From: Streptomyces sp. HM190
Lineage (GTDB): Bacteria; Actinomycetota; Actinomycetes; Streptomycetales; Streptomycetaceae
Length of the DNA stretch: 64,000 nucleotides
Assembly (NCBI RefSeq): GCF_009857135.1
Contig: NZ_CP047318.1
Location: 5,456,001 to 5,520,000 of the forward strand
Direction of reading: 5' to 3'
The notes below the pieces were generated by a model, which saw only the letters and a list, made by a program, of their open reading frames with translations, did no database searches and was not told the DNA's origin. Positions 46,215 to 53,912 of the stretch are shown piece after piece. Positions within the stretch are counted from its first letter, which is position 1; each line of letters starts with the position of its first letter. A program made the position numbers and the translations under genes.

Positions 46215-46343
46215 TCAGAGGATGCCCAGGACCAGCATCGCCAGGACCATCGCCAGGGCCATGAGGATGCTGAGCCGGCGGAGCATGTCCTGGGTGTCCC
46301 GGAGTTCCTTCGGCGGCTCGTTCTCAGGGTCGGACCACAGCAT
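46215..46343 (-). CDS. 42-residue single-pass membrane protein (MmpB-like)
   Basis: A short frame starting ATG 46343 reads MLWSDPENEPPKELRDTQDM, then LRRLSILMALAMVLAMLVLG and the stop. It has an acidic N-terminus and one membrane helix. A GGAG lies just before the start. I recall this conserved short protein as the morphogenic membrane protein MmpB of Streptomyces, but the name is from memory. It lies between maf and accE, in their orientation. Confidence 0.72.
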   Translation of the reverse strand: MLWSDPENEPPKELRDTQDMLRRLSILMALAMVLAMLVLGIL

Positions 46344-46414
46344 GCTCCGATGGTGCGGGGCGCTGTGGTCCGGACGCCTGAGTACGCGTACTCAAGTTGA
46401 GGCCGGGCCTCCGC

Positions 46415-46621
46415 TCAGCCGGGCCAGTGGCTCCGGCTCCAGGACGTGGGCCCCGGCGCGGGCAGCCGGTGCGCGGCGATGCGGGACGGGTCGGACCAGG
46501 AGTCCCGGGGGGCGGGCGCGCCGGACGGCTCGGTGGCCGCCGCCGCGGCGCGCGCTCGGACCACCGCCAGGGCGGCGGCCAGCTCCTCGGGGGTCGGGTT
46601 GCCCCGTACGACTTTGATCAC
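46415..46621 (-). CDS. accE: acyl-CoA carboxylase epsilon subunit
   Basis: 68 residues from GTG 46621. IKVVRGNPTPEELAAALAVV is the conserved helical part that binds the carboxyltransferase. The rest is Arg/Pro/Trp-rich (SWSDPSRIAAHRLPAPGPTSW). It raises activity of the alpha-beta complex in streptomycetes and mycobacteria. It follows pccB by 17 bp. Confidence 0.9.
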   Translation of the reverse strand: MIKVVRGNPTPEELAAALAVVRARAAAAATEPSGAPAPRDSWSDPSRIAAHRLPAPGPTSWSRSHWPG

Positions 46622-46638
46622 GATGGCTCCCGTCGGTT

Positions 46639-48237
46639 CTAGAGGGGGATGTTGCCGTGCTTCTTCGGGGGCAGGGACTCCCGCTTGGTGCGCAGCTGGC
46701 GCAGGCCCCGCACGATGTGGCGGCGGGTGTCCGAGGGGGTGATCACGGCGTCGACGTACCCGCGTTCGGCGGCCGTGTAGGGGTTGAGGAGGGTGTCCTC
46801 GTACTCCTGGATCAGACGGGCGCGGACGTCCTCGCGCTCCTCGTCGGAGGCGGCGGCGATGGTGCGGCGGTGCAGGATGTTGACCGCTCCCTGGGCGCCC
46901 ATGACGGCGATCTGGGCGGTGGGCCAGGCGAGGTTGAGGTCGGCGCCGAGGTGCTTGGAGCCCATGACGTCGTAGGCGCCGCCGAAGGCCTTGCGGGTGA
47001 TGACCGTGATCAGCGGGACGGTGGCCTCGGCGTAGGCGTAGATGAGCTTGGCGCCGCGGCGGATGATGCCCTCGTGCTCCTGGCCGACGCCCGGCAGGAA
47101 GCCGGGCACGTCGACGAACGTCAGCACGGGGACGTTGAAGGCGTCGCAGGTGCGGACGAAGCGGGCCGCCTTCTCGGAGGCGTCGATGTCCAGGCAGCCG
47201 GCGAACTGCAGCGGCTGGTTGGCGACGATGCCGACGGGATGGCCCTCGACGCGGCCGAAGCCCGTCAGGATGTTCGGCGCGAACAGGGCCTGCGTCTCGA
47301 AGAACTCGGCGTCGTCCAGGACGTGTTCGATCACCGTGTGCATGTCGTACGGCTGGTTCGCGCTGTCCGGCACGACGGTGTCCAGCTCGCGGTCCTCGTC
47401 GGTGACGGTGAGGTCCGCCTGCTCGGGGAAGGCCGGGGGCTCGCTGAGGTTGTTCGAGGGCAGGTAGGACAGCAGCTGCTTGACGTACTCGATGGCGTCC
47501 TTCTCGTCGCCCGCCATGTGGTGGGCCACGCCCGAGGTCGCGTTGTGGGTGCGGGCGCCGCCCAGTTCCTCGAAGCCGACGTCCTCGCCGGTGACCGTCT
47601 TGATGACGTCGGGGCCGGTGATGAACATGTGCGAGGTCTGGTCGACCATGACGGTGAAGTCGGTGATCGCGGGGGAGTACACCGCGCCGCCCGCGCAGGG
47701 GCCGACGACCAGGGAGATCTGGGGGATCACGCCGGACGCGTGGGTGTTGCGGCGGAAGATCTCGCCGTACATGCCGAGGGCCATGACGCCCTCCTGGATG
47801 CGGGCGCCGCCGGAGTCGTTGATGCCGATCACGGGGCAGCCGGTCTTCAGGGCGAAGTCCATCACCTTCATGATCTTCTGTCCGAAGACCTCGCCCAGGG
47901 ACCCGCCGAGGACGGTGAAGTCCTGAGAGAACACGGCGACGGGGCGGCCGTCGACCGTGCCGTAGCCCGTGACGACGCCGTCGCCGTAGGGGCGGTTGTG
48001 CTCCATGCCGAAGTCGGTGGAGCGGTGGCGGGCGAACTCGTCGAACTCCACGAAGGAGTCCTCGTCGAGGAGCAGTTCGATCCGCTCACGGGCCGTCAGC
48101 TTGCCCTTGGCATGCTGCTTCTCCACCGCGCGCTCGGAGCCGGCATGCGTCGCCTCGTGGATACGGCGCTGCAGATCCGCGAGCTTCCCCGCGGTCGTGT
48201 GGATGTCGATGGTCGCTGGCTCTTCCGGCTCGGACAT
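46639..48237 (-). CDS. pccB: propionyl-CoA carboxylase beta subunit (carboxyltransferase)
   Basis: 532 residues. It transfers CO2 from biotin to propionyl-CoA, giving methylmalonyl-CoA for polyketides and central metabolism. The oxyanion holes are at GGARIQEGVMALG and in the second crotonase domain KAFGGAYDVMGSKHL. Asp423 there aligns with Asp422 of S. coelicolor PccB, the residue linked to propionyl over acetyl-CoA choice. The start is ATG 48237. It is the first gene of the pccB-accE unit and divergent from birA. Confidence 0.93.
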   Translation of the reverse strand: MSEPEEPATIDIHTTAGKLADLQRRIHEATHAGSERAVEKQHAKGKLTARERIELLLDEDSFVEFDEFARHRSTDFGMEHNRPYGDGVVTGYGTVDGRPVAVFSQDFTVLGGSLGEVFGQKIMKVMDFALKTGCPVIGINDSGGARIQEGVMALGMYGEIFRRNTHASGVIPQISLVVGPCAGGAVYSPAITDFTVMVDQTSHMFITGPDVIKTVTGEDVGFEELGGARTHNATSGVAHHMAGDEKDAIEYVKQLLSYLPSNNLSEPPAFPEQADLTVTDEDRELDTVVPDSANQPYDMHTVIEHVLDDAEFFETQALFAPNILTGFGRVEGHPVGIVANQPLQFAGCLDIDASEKAARFVRTCDAFNVPVLTFVDVPGFLPGVGQEHEGIIRRGAKLIYAYAEATVPLITVITRKAFGGAYDVMGSKHLGADLNLAWPTAQIAVMGAQGAVNILHRRTIAAASDEEREDVRARLIQEYEDTLLNPYTAAERGYVDAVITPSDTRRHIVRGLRQLRTKRESLPPKKHGNIPL

Positions 48238-48444
48238 CGGGATGCGGCTCCCTGCCTGCTCAGTGGGACGTGGGGACGTGAGAACTTCGCGGTGCGTGCT
48301 TGCTCGGGCGGTGCGCGGTCGCCCCGGGTGAGGGCGTGTGCTGTCTCGGTACGTGCTCAGAAGTGTGCGTGGTTACTCATCCGTAGCGTAGTGCTGCCCC
48401 TACGGTTCGGCAGTGCGGCGTTTACCACACCTAGGGTGGGTTGC

Positions 48445-49322
48445 ATGACGCCGCGAGATGCCTCAGACGACAGCCGCTGGTCCGACCTCGACCGTCCACC
48501 GCTCAACAGGGCCGCGCTGCGCCGCGGACTGCTGCGGGACGGCGGGCACGGGAGTCTGTACCTCGATCTGGAGGTCGTGCAGCGCACCGGCTCCACCAAT
48601 CAGGACCTGGTGGATCGCGCGGTCCGGGGGGACGCCGAGGAGGGCGCCGTCCTCGTCGCCGAGGAGCAGACCGCCGGCCGGGGGCGCCTGGACCGGCAGT
48701 GGACGGCGCCGCCCCGCTCCGGCCTCTTCTTCTCCGTCCTCCTGACGCCCGCCGAGGTGCCCGTGCGCCACTGGGGCTGGCTGCCGCTGCTGACCGGTGT
48801 CGCCGTGGCCACCGGACTGTCCCGGGCCGCCGGCGTCGACACGTCACTCAAATGGCCCAACGATCTGCTGGTGACCGTCGACGGGCAGGAACGCAAGGCC
48901 GGCGGCATCCTCGCCGAACGCGCGGGCGACGGCGGCGTCGTCATCGGGATCGGCGTCAACGTCAGCCTCCGCGAGGACGAGCTGACGAGCTGCCGGTGCC
49001 CACCGCCGGGTCGCTGGCCCTCGCCGGCGCCGTGACCACCGACCGCGATCCGTTGCTGCGCGCCGTGCTGCGCTCGCTGGAGGACTGGTACGGCCGCTGG
49101 CGCCGGGCCGGGGGCGACCCCGCGGTGAGCGGGCTCCAGGAGACGTACGCGGCAGGCTGCGCGACCCTCGGGCGCACGGTGCGGGCCGAGCTGCCGGGCG
49201 ACCGGTCGATCGTCGGGGAGGCCGTGGCCGTCGACGGGGACGGGCGGCTGGTGCTGGCCACCGGCGAAGGCGTGCAGGAACCGGTGGGCGCCGGGGACAT
49301 CGTGCACCTGCGTGCCGTGTGA
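48445..49322 (+). pseudogene. birA: biotin--[acetyl-CoA carboxylase] ligase, frameshifted by an 8-bp tandem duplication
   Basis: The first frame (ATG 48445) reads normally: QRTGSTNQDLVDRA, EEQTAGRGRLDRQW with the biotinyl-AMP motif, LKWPNDLLV, KAGGILAE, and VIGIGVNVSLREDEL. After GACGAGCTGACGAGCT (48976-48991) it goes out of frame and stops at 49035, giving 196 residues. The correct continuation, PVPTAGSLALAGAV through the C-terminal domain to VHLRAV, is in another frame ending at 49322. Removing one GACGAGCT copy restores a 290-residue ligase. It could be a real mutation, phase variation, or a sequencing error. Confidence 0.9.
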
Positions 49323-49549
49323 GAGGAGAGAACAGCTGGGGCCGACGGGGTGTGTGGGGCCCCTGTTGTCCGGGCACCCGGGGACGGCGCTCGGGGGTTC
49401 CGCTCCCGGGGGCAGCGCCCACGCCGGGGCCGTACGGTCAAGGAGGGCACCCCCGTCGGCCGCACCTGACGGAGTGAGCTGGCGCACACCTGCCGTAGAG
49501 TTGAGGCCGGTCGAGTACGTGACCGCGGGAGATCGGAAGGGCAGCTGGC

Positions 49550-50686
49550 GTGAGCGTCGAGGACACGGGCTCCGGCACGGACGCGCAGGGCCGCGTGGAC
49601 CCGCCGGACCCCCAGGGCGCGGACGGCGGCGAGGAGGACCCCCTCGCGCTGCGGCTCGAAGGGCTCATCCTCGGAGCCGAGCGCCGTTACACCCCCTTCC
49701 AGGCGGCTCGCAGCGCGGGCGTCTCCATGGAACTGGCGTCCCGGTTCTGGCGGGCCATGGGCTTCGCGGACATCGGCCAGGCCAAGGCGCTCACCGAGGC
49801 GGACGTCCTCGCCCTGCGGCGGCTCGCCGGTCTCGTCGAGGCGGGCCTGCTCAGCGAGGCCATGGCCGTGCAGGTGGCACGTTCCACCGGTCAGACCACC
49901 GCGCGGCTCGCCGAGTGGCAGATCGACTCCTTCCTGGAGGGGCTGACGGAACCGCCGGAGCCGGGCATGACCCGCACCGAGGTGACGTACCCCCTGGTCG
50001 AGCTGCTCCTGCCCGAGCTGGAGGAGTTCCTCGTCTACGTCTGGCGGCGCCAGCTCGCCGCCGCCACCGGCCGGGTCGTCCAGGCCGCCGACGACGAGGA
50101 GATGGTCGACCGGCGGCTCGCGGTCTGCTTCGCCGACCTGGTCGGCTTCACCCGGCTGACCCGCCGCATGGAGGAGGAGGAGCTCGGCGAACTCGTCGAG
50201 GCTTTCGAGACCACGGCCGCGGACCTCGTCGCCGCGAACGGGGGCCGGCTCATCAAGACCCTGGGCGACGAGGTCCTGTACGCCACCGACGACTCGGGGG
50301 TGGCCGCGGAGATCGCCCTGCGGCTGATCGAGACCATGGCGAACGACGAGACCATGCCCGAGCTGCGCGTCGGCATGGCCTTCGGGACCGTCACGACCCG
50401 GATGGGCGACGTGTTCGGTTCCACGGTGAACCTCGCGAGCCGGCTGACCTCGATAGCACCCAAGGACGCGGTCCTCGTCGACGCCGCGTTCGCCGAGGAA
50501 CTCGTGCGCGCCGGTGAGGCCCCCGAGTCCGAGGCGGAGGCCGCCGAGGCCGCGGCTGCCGCCGAGAAGGAGGGCGAGGAACCGCCGACCTACCGCTTCG
50601 CCCTCCAGCCCATGTGGCAACGCCCCGTACGCGGTCTCGGCGTGGTCCAGCCGTGGCTCCTCACCCGCCGACCGGGCAAGGCGTAG
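49550..50686 (+). CDS. cya: class III adenylate cyclase
   Basis: 378 residues from GTG 49550. The N-terminal 180 residues form a helical domain with TPFQAARSAGVSMELASRFWRAMGF, which resembles an HTH-like regulatory region. The cyclase homology domain is LAVCFADLVGFTRLT (first metal Asp), LIKTLGDEVLYATDD (second Asp) and GDVFGSTVNLASRLTS. The C-terminus ends RGLGVVQPWLLTRR. It makes cAMP, which S. coelicolor needs for spore germination and development. It lies beside birA in the same direction, 227 bp apart. Confidence 0.93.
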   Translation: MSVEDTGSGTDAQGRVDPPDPQGADGGEEDPLALRLEGLILGAERRYTPFQAARSAGVSMELASRFWRAMGFADIGQAKALTEADVLALRRLAGLVEAGLLSEAMAVQVARSTGQTTARLAEWQIDSFLEGLTEPPEPGMTRTEVTYPLVELLLPELEEFLVYVWRRQLAAATGRVVQAADDEEMVDRRLAVCFADLVGFTRLTRRMEEEELGELVEAFETTAADLVAANGGRLIKTLGDEVLYATDDSGVAAEIALRLIETMANDETMPELRVGMAFGTVTTRMGDVFGSTVNLASRLTSIAPKDAVLVDAAFAEELVRAGEAPESEAEAAEAAAAAEKEGEEPPTYRFALQPMWQRPVRGLGVVQPWLLTRRPGKA

Positions 50687-51189
50687 CCCTCGCCGCGAGC
50701 GGACCGGACGGCGGTGACCGCCGCGATCCGCGGGTGCTTCCGGGTGACCGCGGGGCGGGCTGCCGGCCGCGGTGCCCACGAGCTGGGGCCGCGGGCCTGC
50801 GACGACCGGGTGGCTGAGCGGTGCGGCGCCGGGGGGGGAGAGAGCCGGGCCGGGCACCGCGTCCACCGGTCGTGGCCCCGACCGGGGCCCGGCGGACGGT
50901 GGGCTCGGTCGTCATGGTCCGTCCTCCCTCCGCGCCCGAGTCCGCGGTGCGCCTGGCGGAGCGCAGGCTATGCGGCGAAGTGGGCGGTGCGGCCCGAGAA
51001 GGCTCGGATGTCACTCGAACGGGGAAACGGGCCGACGCGTGGTCGCCCACGGTCGCCGGACGCGTCCTCGCCGGGGACACGTCACGTCGCCATCGAGGGC
51101 CCCGTACCGGGACGGGGGTGTCGCGGGGCGGGCCCGGCTGCGATGATCGGAGTGAGGGCAGTTAACCCGCGTTAACCGGAGGGCGTGTC
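50687..51189. other. 503-bp intergenic region
   Basis: No gene that I can support. An 8-G homopolymer lies near 50830. On the minus strand an 84-codon frame starts at ATG 50915 with GGGAGGA before it, but its product is almost only Arg, Pro, Ala and Gly. The right end carries the GTTAACC pair at 51161. Confidence 0.5.
51161..51177. promoter_or_regulatory. GTTAACC direct repeat upstream of enoyl-CoA hydratase
   Basis: GTTAACC occurs twice with CGC between. Since GTTAAC is itself palindromic, the pair also reads as an inverted repeat. It is 13 bp before the hydratase ATG and stands out in this GC-rich DNA. Confidence 0.55.
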
Positions 51190-52023
51190 ATGGGTGTCGG
51201 TGTCGGTGTCGATGTCGTAGAGGGGCCGGGCGGCGAGCGGCGGTACGGCGAGTTCGTGGTCGTGCGGCGGCACGCGTACGTCGCCGAACTCGCCCTCGAC
51301 CGGCCGAAGGCCATGAACGCCGTGTCCACCGACATGGCCCGCTCCGTCGCCGCCGCGTGCGACGCCCTGGCCGCCGACCGGGACGCACGCGTGGTCGTGG
51401 TGACCTCGACCAGCGAGCGGGCGTTCTGCGTGGGGGCCGACCTGAAGGAGCGGAACTCGTTCAGTGACGCGGAGCTGGTGCGGCAGCGGCCGGTCGCGCG
51501 GGCGGCGTACACCGGGGTGCTGGAGCTGCCGATGCCGACCGTCGCCGCCGTGCACGGCTTCGCGCTGGGCGGCGGCTTCGAGCTGGCACTGTCCTGCGAC
51601 GTGATCGTGGCCGACCGCACGGCGGTGGTGGGACTTCCCGAGGTGTCGGTGGGGGTGATCCCGGGCGGCGGCGGTACGCAGTTGCTGCCGCGTCGCGTGG
51701 GGGCCGCGCGCGCCGCCGAGCTGATCTTCACGGCGCGGCGGCTGGAGGCGGCCGAGGCGCGGGAGTTGGGGCTGGTCGACGAACTGGTCGCGGAGGGACA
51801 GGACCGTACGGAGGCGTTGGCGCTGGCCGCGCGGATGGCCGCCAACTCCCCCGTGGGGCTGCGGGCCGCGAAGCGGGCGCTGCGGCTCGGGCACGGGATC
51901 GATCTGCGGGCGGGGCTGGAGGTCGAGGACGCGGCGTGGCGTTCCGTGGCCTTCTCGGGCGACCGGGCGGAGGGCGTGGCCGCCTTCAACGAGAAGCGGA
52001 AGCCGGAGTGGCCGGGGGAGTGA
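51190..52023 (+). CDS. enoyl-CoA hydratase/isomerase (crotonase family)
   Basis: 277 residues from ATG 51190, with GGAGGG upstream. VAELALDRPKAMNAVS, then AFCVGADLKER (first oxyanion part) and AVHGFALGGGFELALSCDVIVAD with the second. The Glu positions expected of a hydratase appear near LPEVSVGVIPGGGGTQLLPRRVG. C-terminal ANSPVGLRAAKRAL is typical. It should hydrate or isomerise enoyl-CoA in fatty-acid breakdown. The GTTAACC pair just upstream may be its operator. Confidence 0.9.
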   Translation: MGVGVGVDVVEGPGGERRYGEFVVVRRHAYVAELALDRPKAMNAVSTDMARSVAAACDALAADRDARVVVVTSTSERAFCVGADLKERNSFSDAELVRQRPVARAAYTGVLELPMPTVAAVHGFALGGGFELALSCDVIVADRTAVVGLPEVSVGVIPGGGGTQLLPRRVGAARAAELIFTARRLEAAEARELGLVDELVAEGQDRTEALALAARMAANSPVGLRAAKRALRLGHGIDLRAGLEVEDAAWRSVAFSGDRAEGVAAFNEKRKPEWPGE

Positions 52024-52322
52024 GCCGCGGGCCTCACCGGGCCGCGCGCGGTGCGTTCGCGGCCCGGTGACGGGGTGCGCGACGCCCGGAGGGCGGCGGG
52101 TGTGCGCGTCGTCCCCCGTGCCCCTGGGGAGCGGAGCCGCGCCCCTGAGCAGTCGGGGATTGCTCCCGGGCCCCCAGGAGTGGGAGACAGGCCTCCGGGC
52201 CCCTCAGGAACGAGGGGCGCACGCGTGCTCGTCGTGGGTGAGCGGCGCGCGCAGGGCCGGGCCGTACCCCTGTTCGCCCCGCCAACGTCTCAAATCGGAG
52301 CAAAGCTCCCTAGCCTGGAGTC

Positions 52323-53492
52323 GTGGGCGAGGACAGACGGCTGAGGGCCGTGGTGGCGCTGGCGCGGGGCATGGCCGCCGCGCACACGCCGCAGGAGTCG
52401 TGGCGGGCGGCGGCGGACGGGGCGTGCCGGGCCCTGTCCGGCAGTTTCGCCGCGCTGTCCGTGTGGGAGCGGGAGCGCGGGCTGCTGCGGGTACTGGTGA
52501 ACGTGGGCAACCGGGCGCCGGACGAGGAGGAGTTCCCGGAGGACGAGACGTACCCCGTGCACCAGTTCCCGGAGATCGCGGAGTTCCTGCACGAGCGCTG
52601 GCTGGAGGGCGGTGAGCCCAACGCCTGGGTGGAGACGGCGGCCGGGCCGGTCGCGGACCGGCGCCGGGGCGGCTACTGCCACCAGCGGGTGGCGGCGCTG
52701 CGCCGGCGCGGCCGGGGCTGCTGCGTGGTGGCGCCGATCGTGCTGAACGGCCGGGCGTGGGGGGAGCTGTACGTGGCCCGGCCCGCCGGGGAACCCGTCT
52801 TCCACGGCGACGACGCCGCGTTCGCGACGGTCCTCGCCTCGGTCGTGGCGGCCGGGATCGCGCAGTCGGAGCGGCTGGAGGAGGCTCGGCGGCTCGCCTT
52901 CACCGACTCCCTCACCGGCCTCGGCAACCGGCGCGCGGTCGATCTGCGGCTGGACGAGGCGATGGAGGCGCACCGGCGCGACGGCACGGTGATCAGCCTG
53001 GTGGTCTGCGACCTCAACGGGCTGAAGAAGGTCAACGACTCCTACGGGCACGCCGTGGGCGACCAGGTGCTGGAACGGTTCGGCTCGGTGCTCTCGCGCT
53101 GCGCGGCGGAACTGCCGCACGTCCTGGCCGCGCGGCTCGGCGGCGACGAGTTCTGTCTGCTCGCGGTGGGTCCCTCGGCGGACGAGGTGGTGCGGGTCGC
53201 CGGTGATCTGTGCGCGCGGGCGCGGGAGTTGGAGCCCGGTGACGGGGTCGCCTGCGGGGTCGCCTCCACGGGGGACCCGATCGGGCCGCTGCGCTCGGCG
53301 CGGCGGCTGTTCCGGCTCGCGGACGCCGCTCAGTACCGGGCCAAGGCCGCCGGTTCCATCGAGCCGGTCGTCGCGGGCCGGGAGGGCGACGACGGCGAGG
53401 ACCCGGTCGTCCGGCTCGCCGACCGGCCGCCCGCGCCCGTCGACCCGGCGCACCCCGGGGACCGGCGCCGCATTCGAGGGCGCCGGTCCTAG
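52323..53492 (+). CDS. GAF-GGDEF diguanylate cyclase
   Basis: 389 residues from GTG 52323. Residues 1-190 form a GAF-like sensor (VVALARGMAAAHTPQESWRAAADGACRAL, CCVVAPIVLNGRAWGELYVARP). The GGDEF domain begins at LAFTDSLTGLGNRRAVD and has the intact active site ARLGGDEF. No RxxD inhibitory site stands five residues before it. It should make cyclic di-GMP, the brake on Streptomyces development. The last 30 residues are disordered. The final codons form half of a terminator hairpin. Confidence 0.9.
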   Translation: MGEDRRLRAVVALARGMAAAHTPQESWRAAADGACRALSGSFAALSVWERERGLLRVLVNVGNRAPDEEEFPEDETYPVHQFPEIAEFLHERWLEGGEPNAWVETAAGPVADRRRGGYCHQRVAALRRRGRGCCVVAPIVLNGRAWGELYVARPAGEPVFHGDDAAFATVLASVVAAGIAQSERLEEARRLAFTDSLTGLGNRRAVDLRLDEAMEAHRRDGTVISLVVCDLNGLKKVNDSYGHAVGDQVLERFGSVLSRCAAELPHVLAARLGGDEFCLLAVGPSADEVVRVAGDLCARARELEPGDGVACGVASTGDPIGPLRSARRLFRLADAAQYRAKAAGSIEPVVAGREGDDGEDPVVRLADRPPAPVDPAHPGDRRRIRGRRS

Positions 53493-53610
53493 GGTGGGCC
53501 GCGCAACTGTTCGAGGTTGCGCGCGGCCCTCGGACGCCTACGGCCGCCGGTCGTGTCGCCGTCGGCCGTAGGGGCCCCACGGCCGACAGGGGGGAGTGGT
53601 GGCCGTGGGG
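53459..53610 (+). terminator. four consecutive hairpins
   Basis: Stem A 53459-53469/53479-53489 (11 bp, covers the last GGDEF codons). Stem B 53496-53507/53516-53529 (bulged). Stem C CCTACGGCCG 53537-53546/53563-53572. Stem D CCCCACGGCC 53575-53584/53601-53610. They end the diguanylate cyclase unit. Confidence 0.8.
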
Positions 53611-53744
53611 ACCTGGGGTCGTCCCGGGGCGTCGACCCGTCAGGTGCGCGCACAGGGGGAGGCCGTGCACATGAGGCGTCGACGCATCAGGTGTGATGAC
53701 CGTAACCCCCCGCCCTGCCGGATACGTCGGTTACCTGCGAGTTT

Positions 53745-53794
53745 CTGATTGTTCTTTGATCGAATCACAACAACACTCTGATCGTTCTCTGATC
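53745..53794. promoter_or_regulatory. paired 17-bp direct repeats upstream of hutH
   Basis: CTGATTGTTCTTTGATC (53745-53761) and CTGATCGTTCTCTGATC (53778-53794) match at 15 of 17 positions. Their starts are 33 bp apart, about three helical turns. They lie in AT-rich DNA 119 bp before hutH, the only notable elements in the gap after the hairpins. Confidence 0.65.
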
Positions 53795-53912
53795 TACGCG
53801 GATTGCTTCGTCCATGAATGTCGCGGATCGTGTCATGGGGTGCCGGTCCGGTAAGGAGTCCACCCGGCATCCGCTCGTGACATTCTGCGATTCAGTCCCT
53901 ACGATCCTGAAT

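Noticed and set aside
50661..50915. 84-codon minus-strand frame with a ribosome-like GGGAGGA
   Set aside because: The product is low complexity (Arg, Pro, Ala, Gly) and crosses an 8-base homopolymer. There is no recognisable fold, so I left it as non-coding, though a decayed small gene cannot be excluded.
53793..53800. TCTACGCG half-site upstream of hutH
   Set aside because: Only the left half of the nucleoside palindrome is present, followed by GATT. It overlaps the hutH direct repeat and is likely chance.
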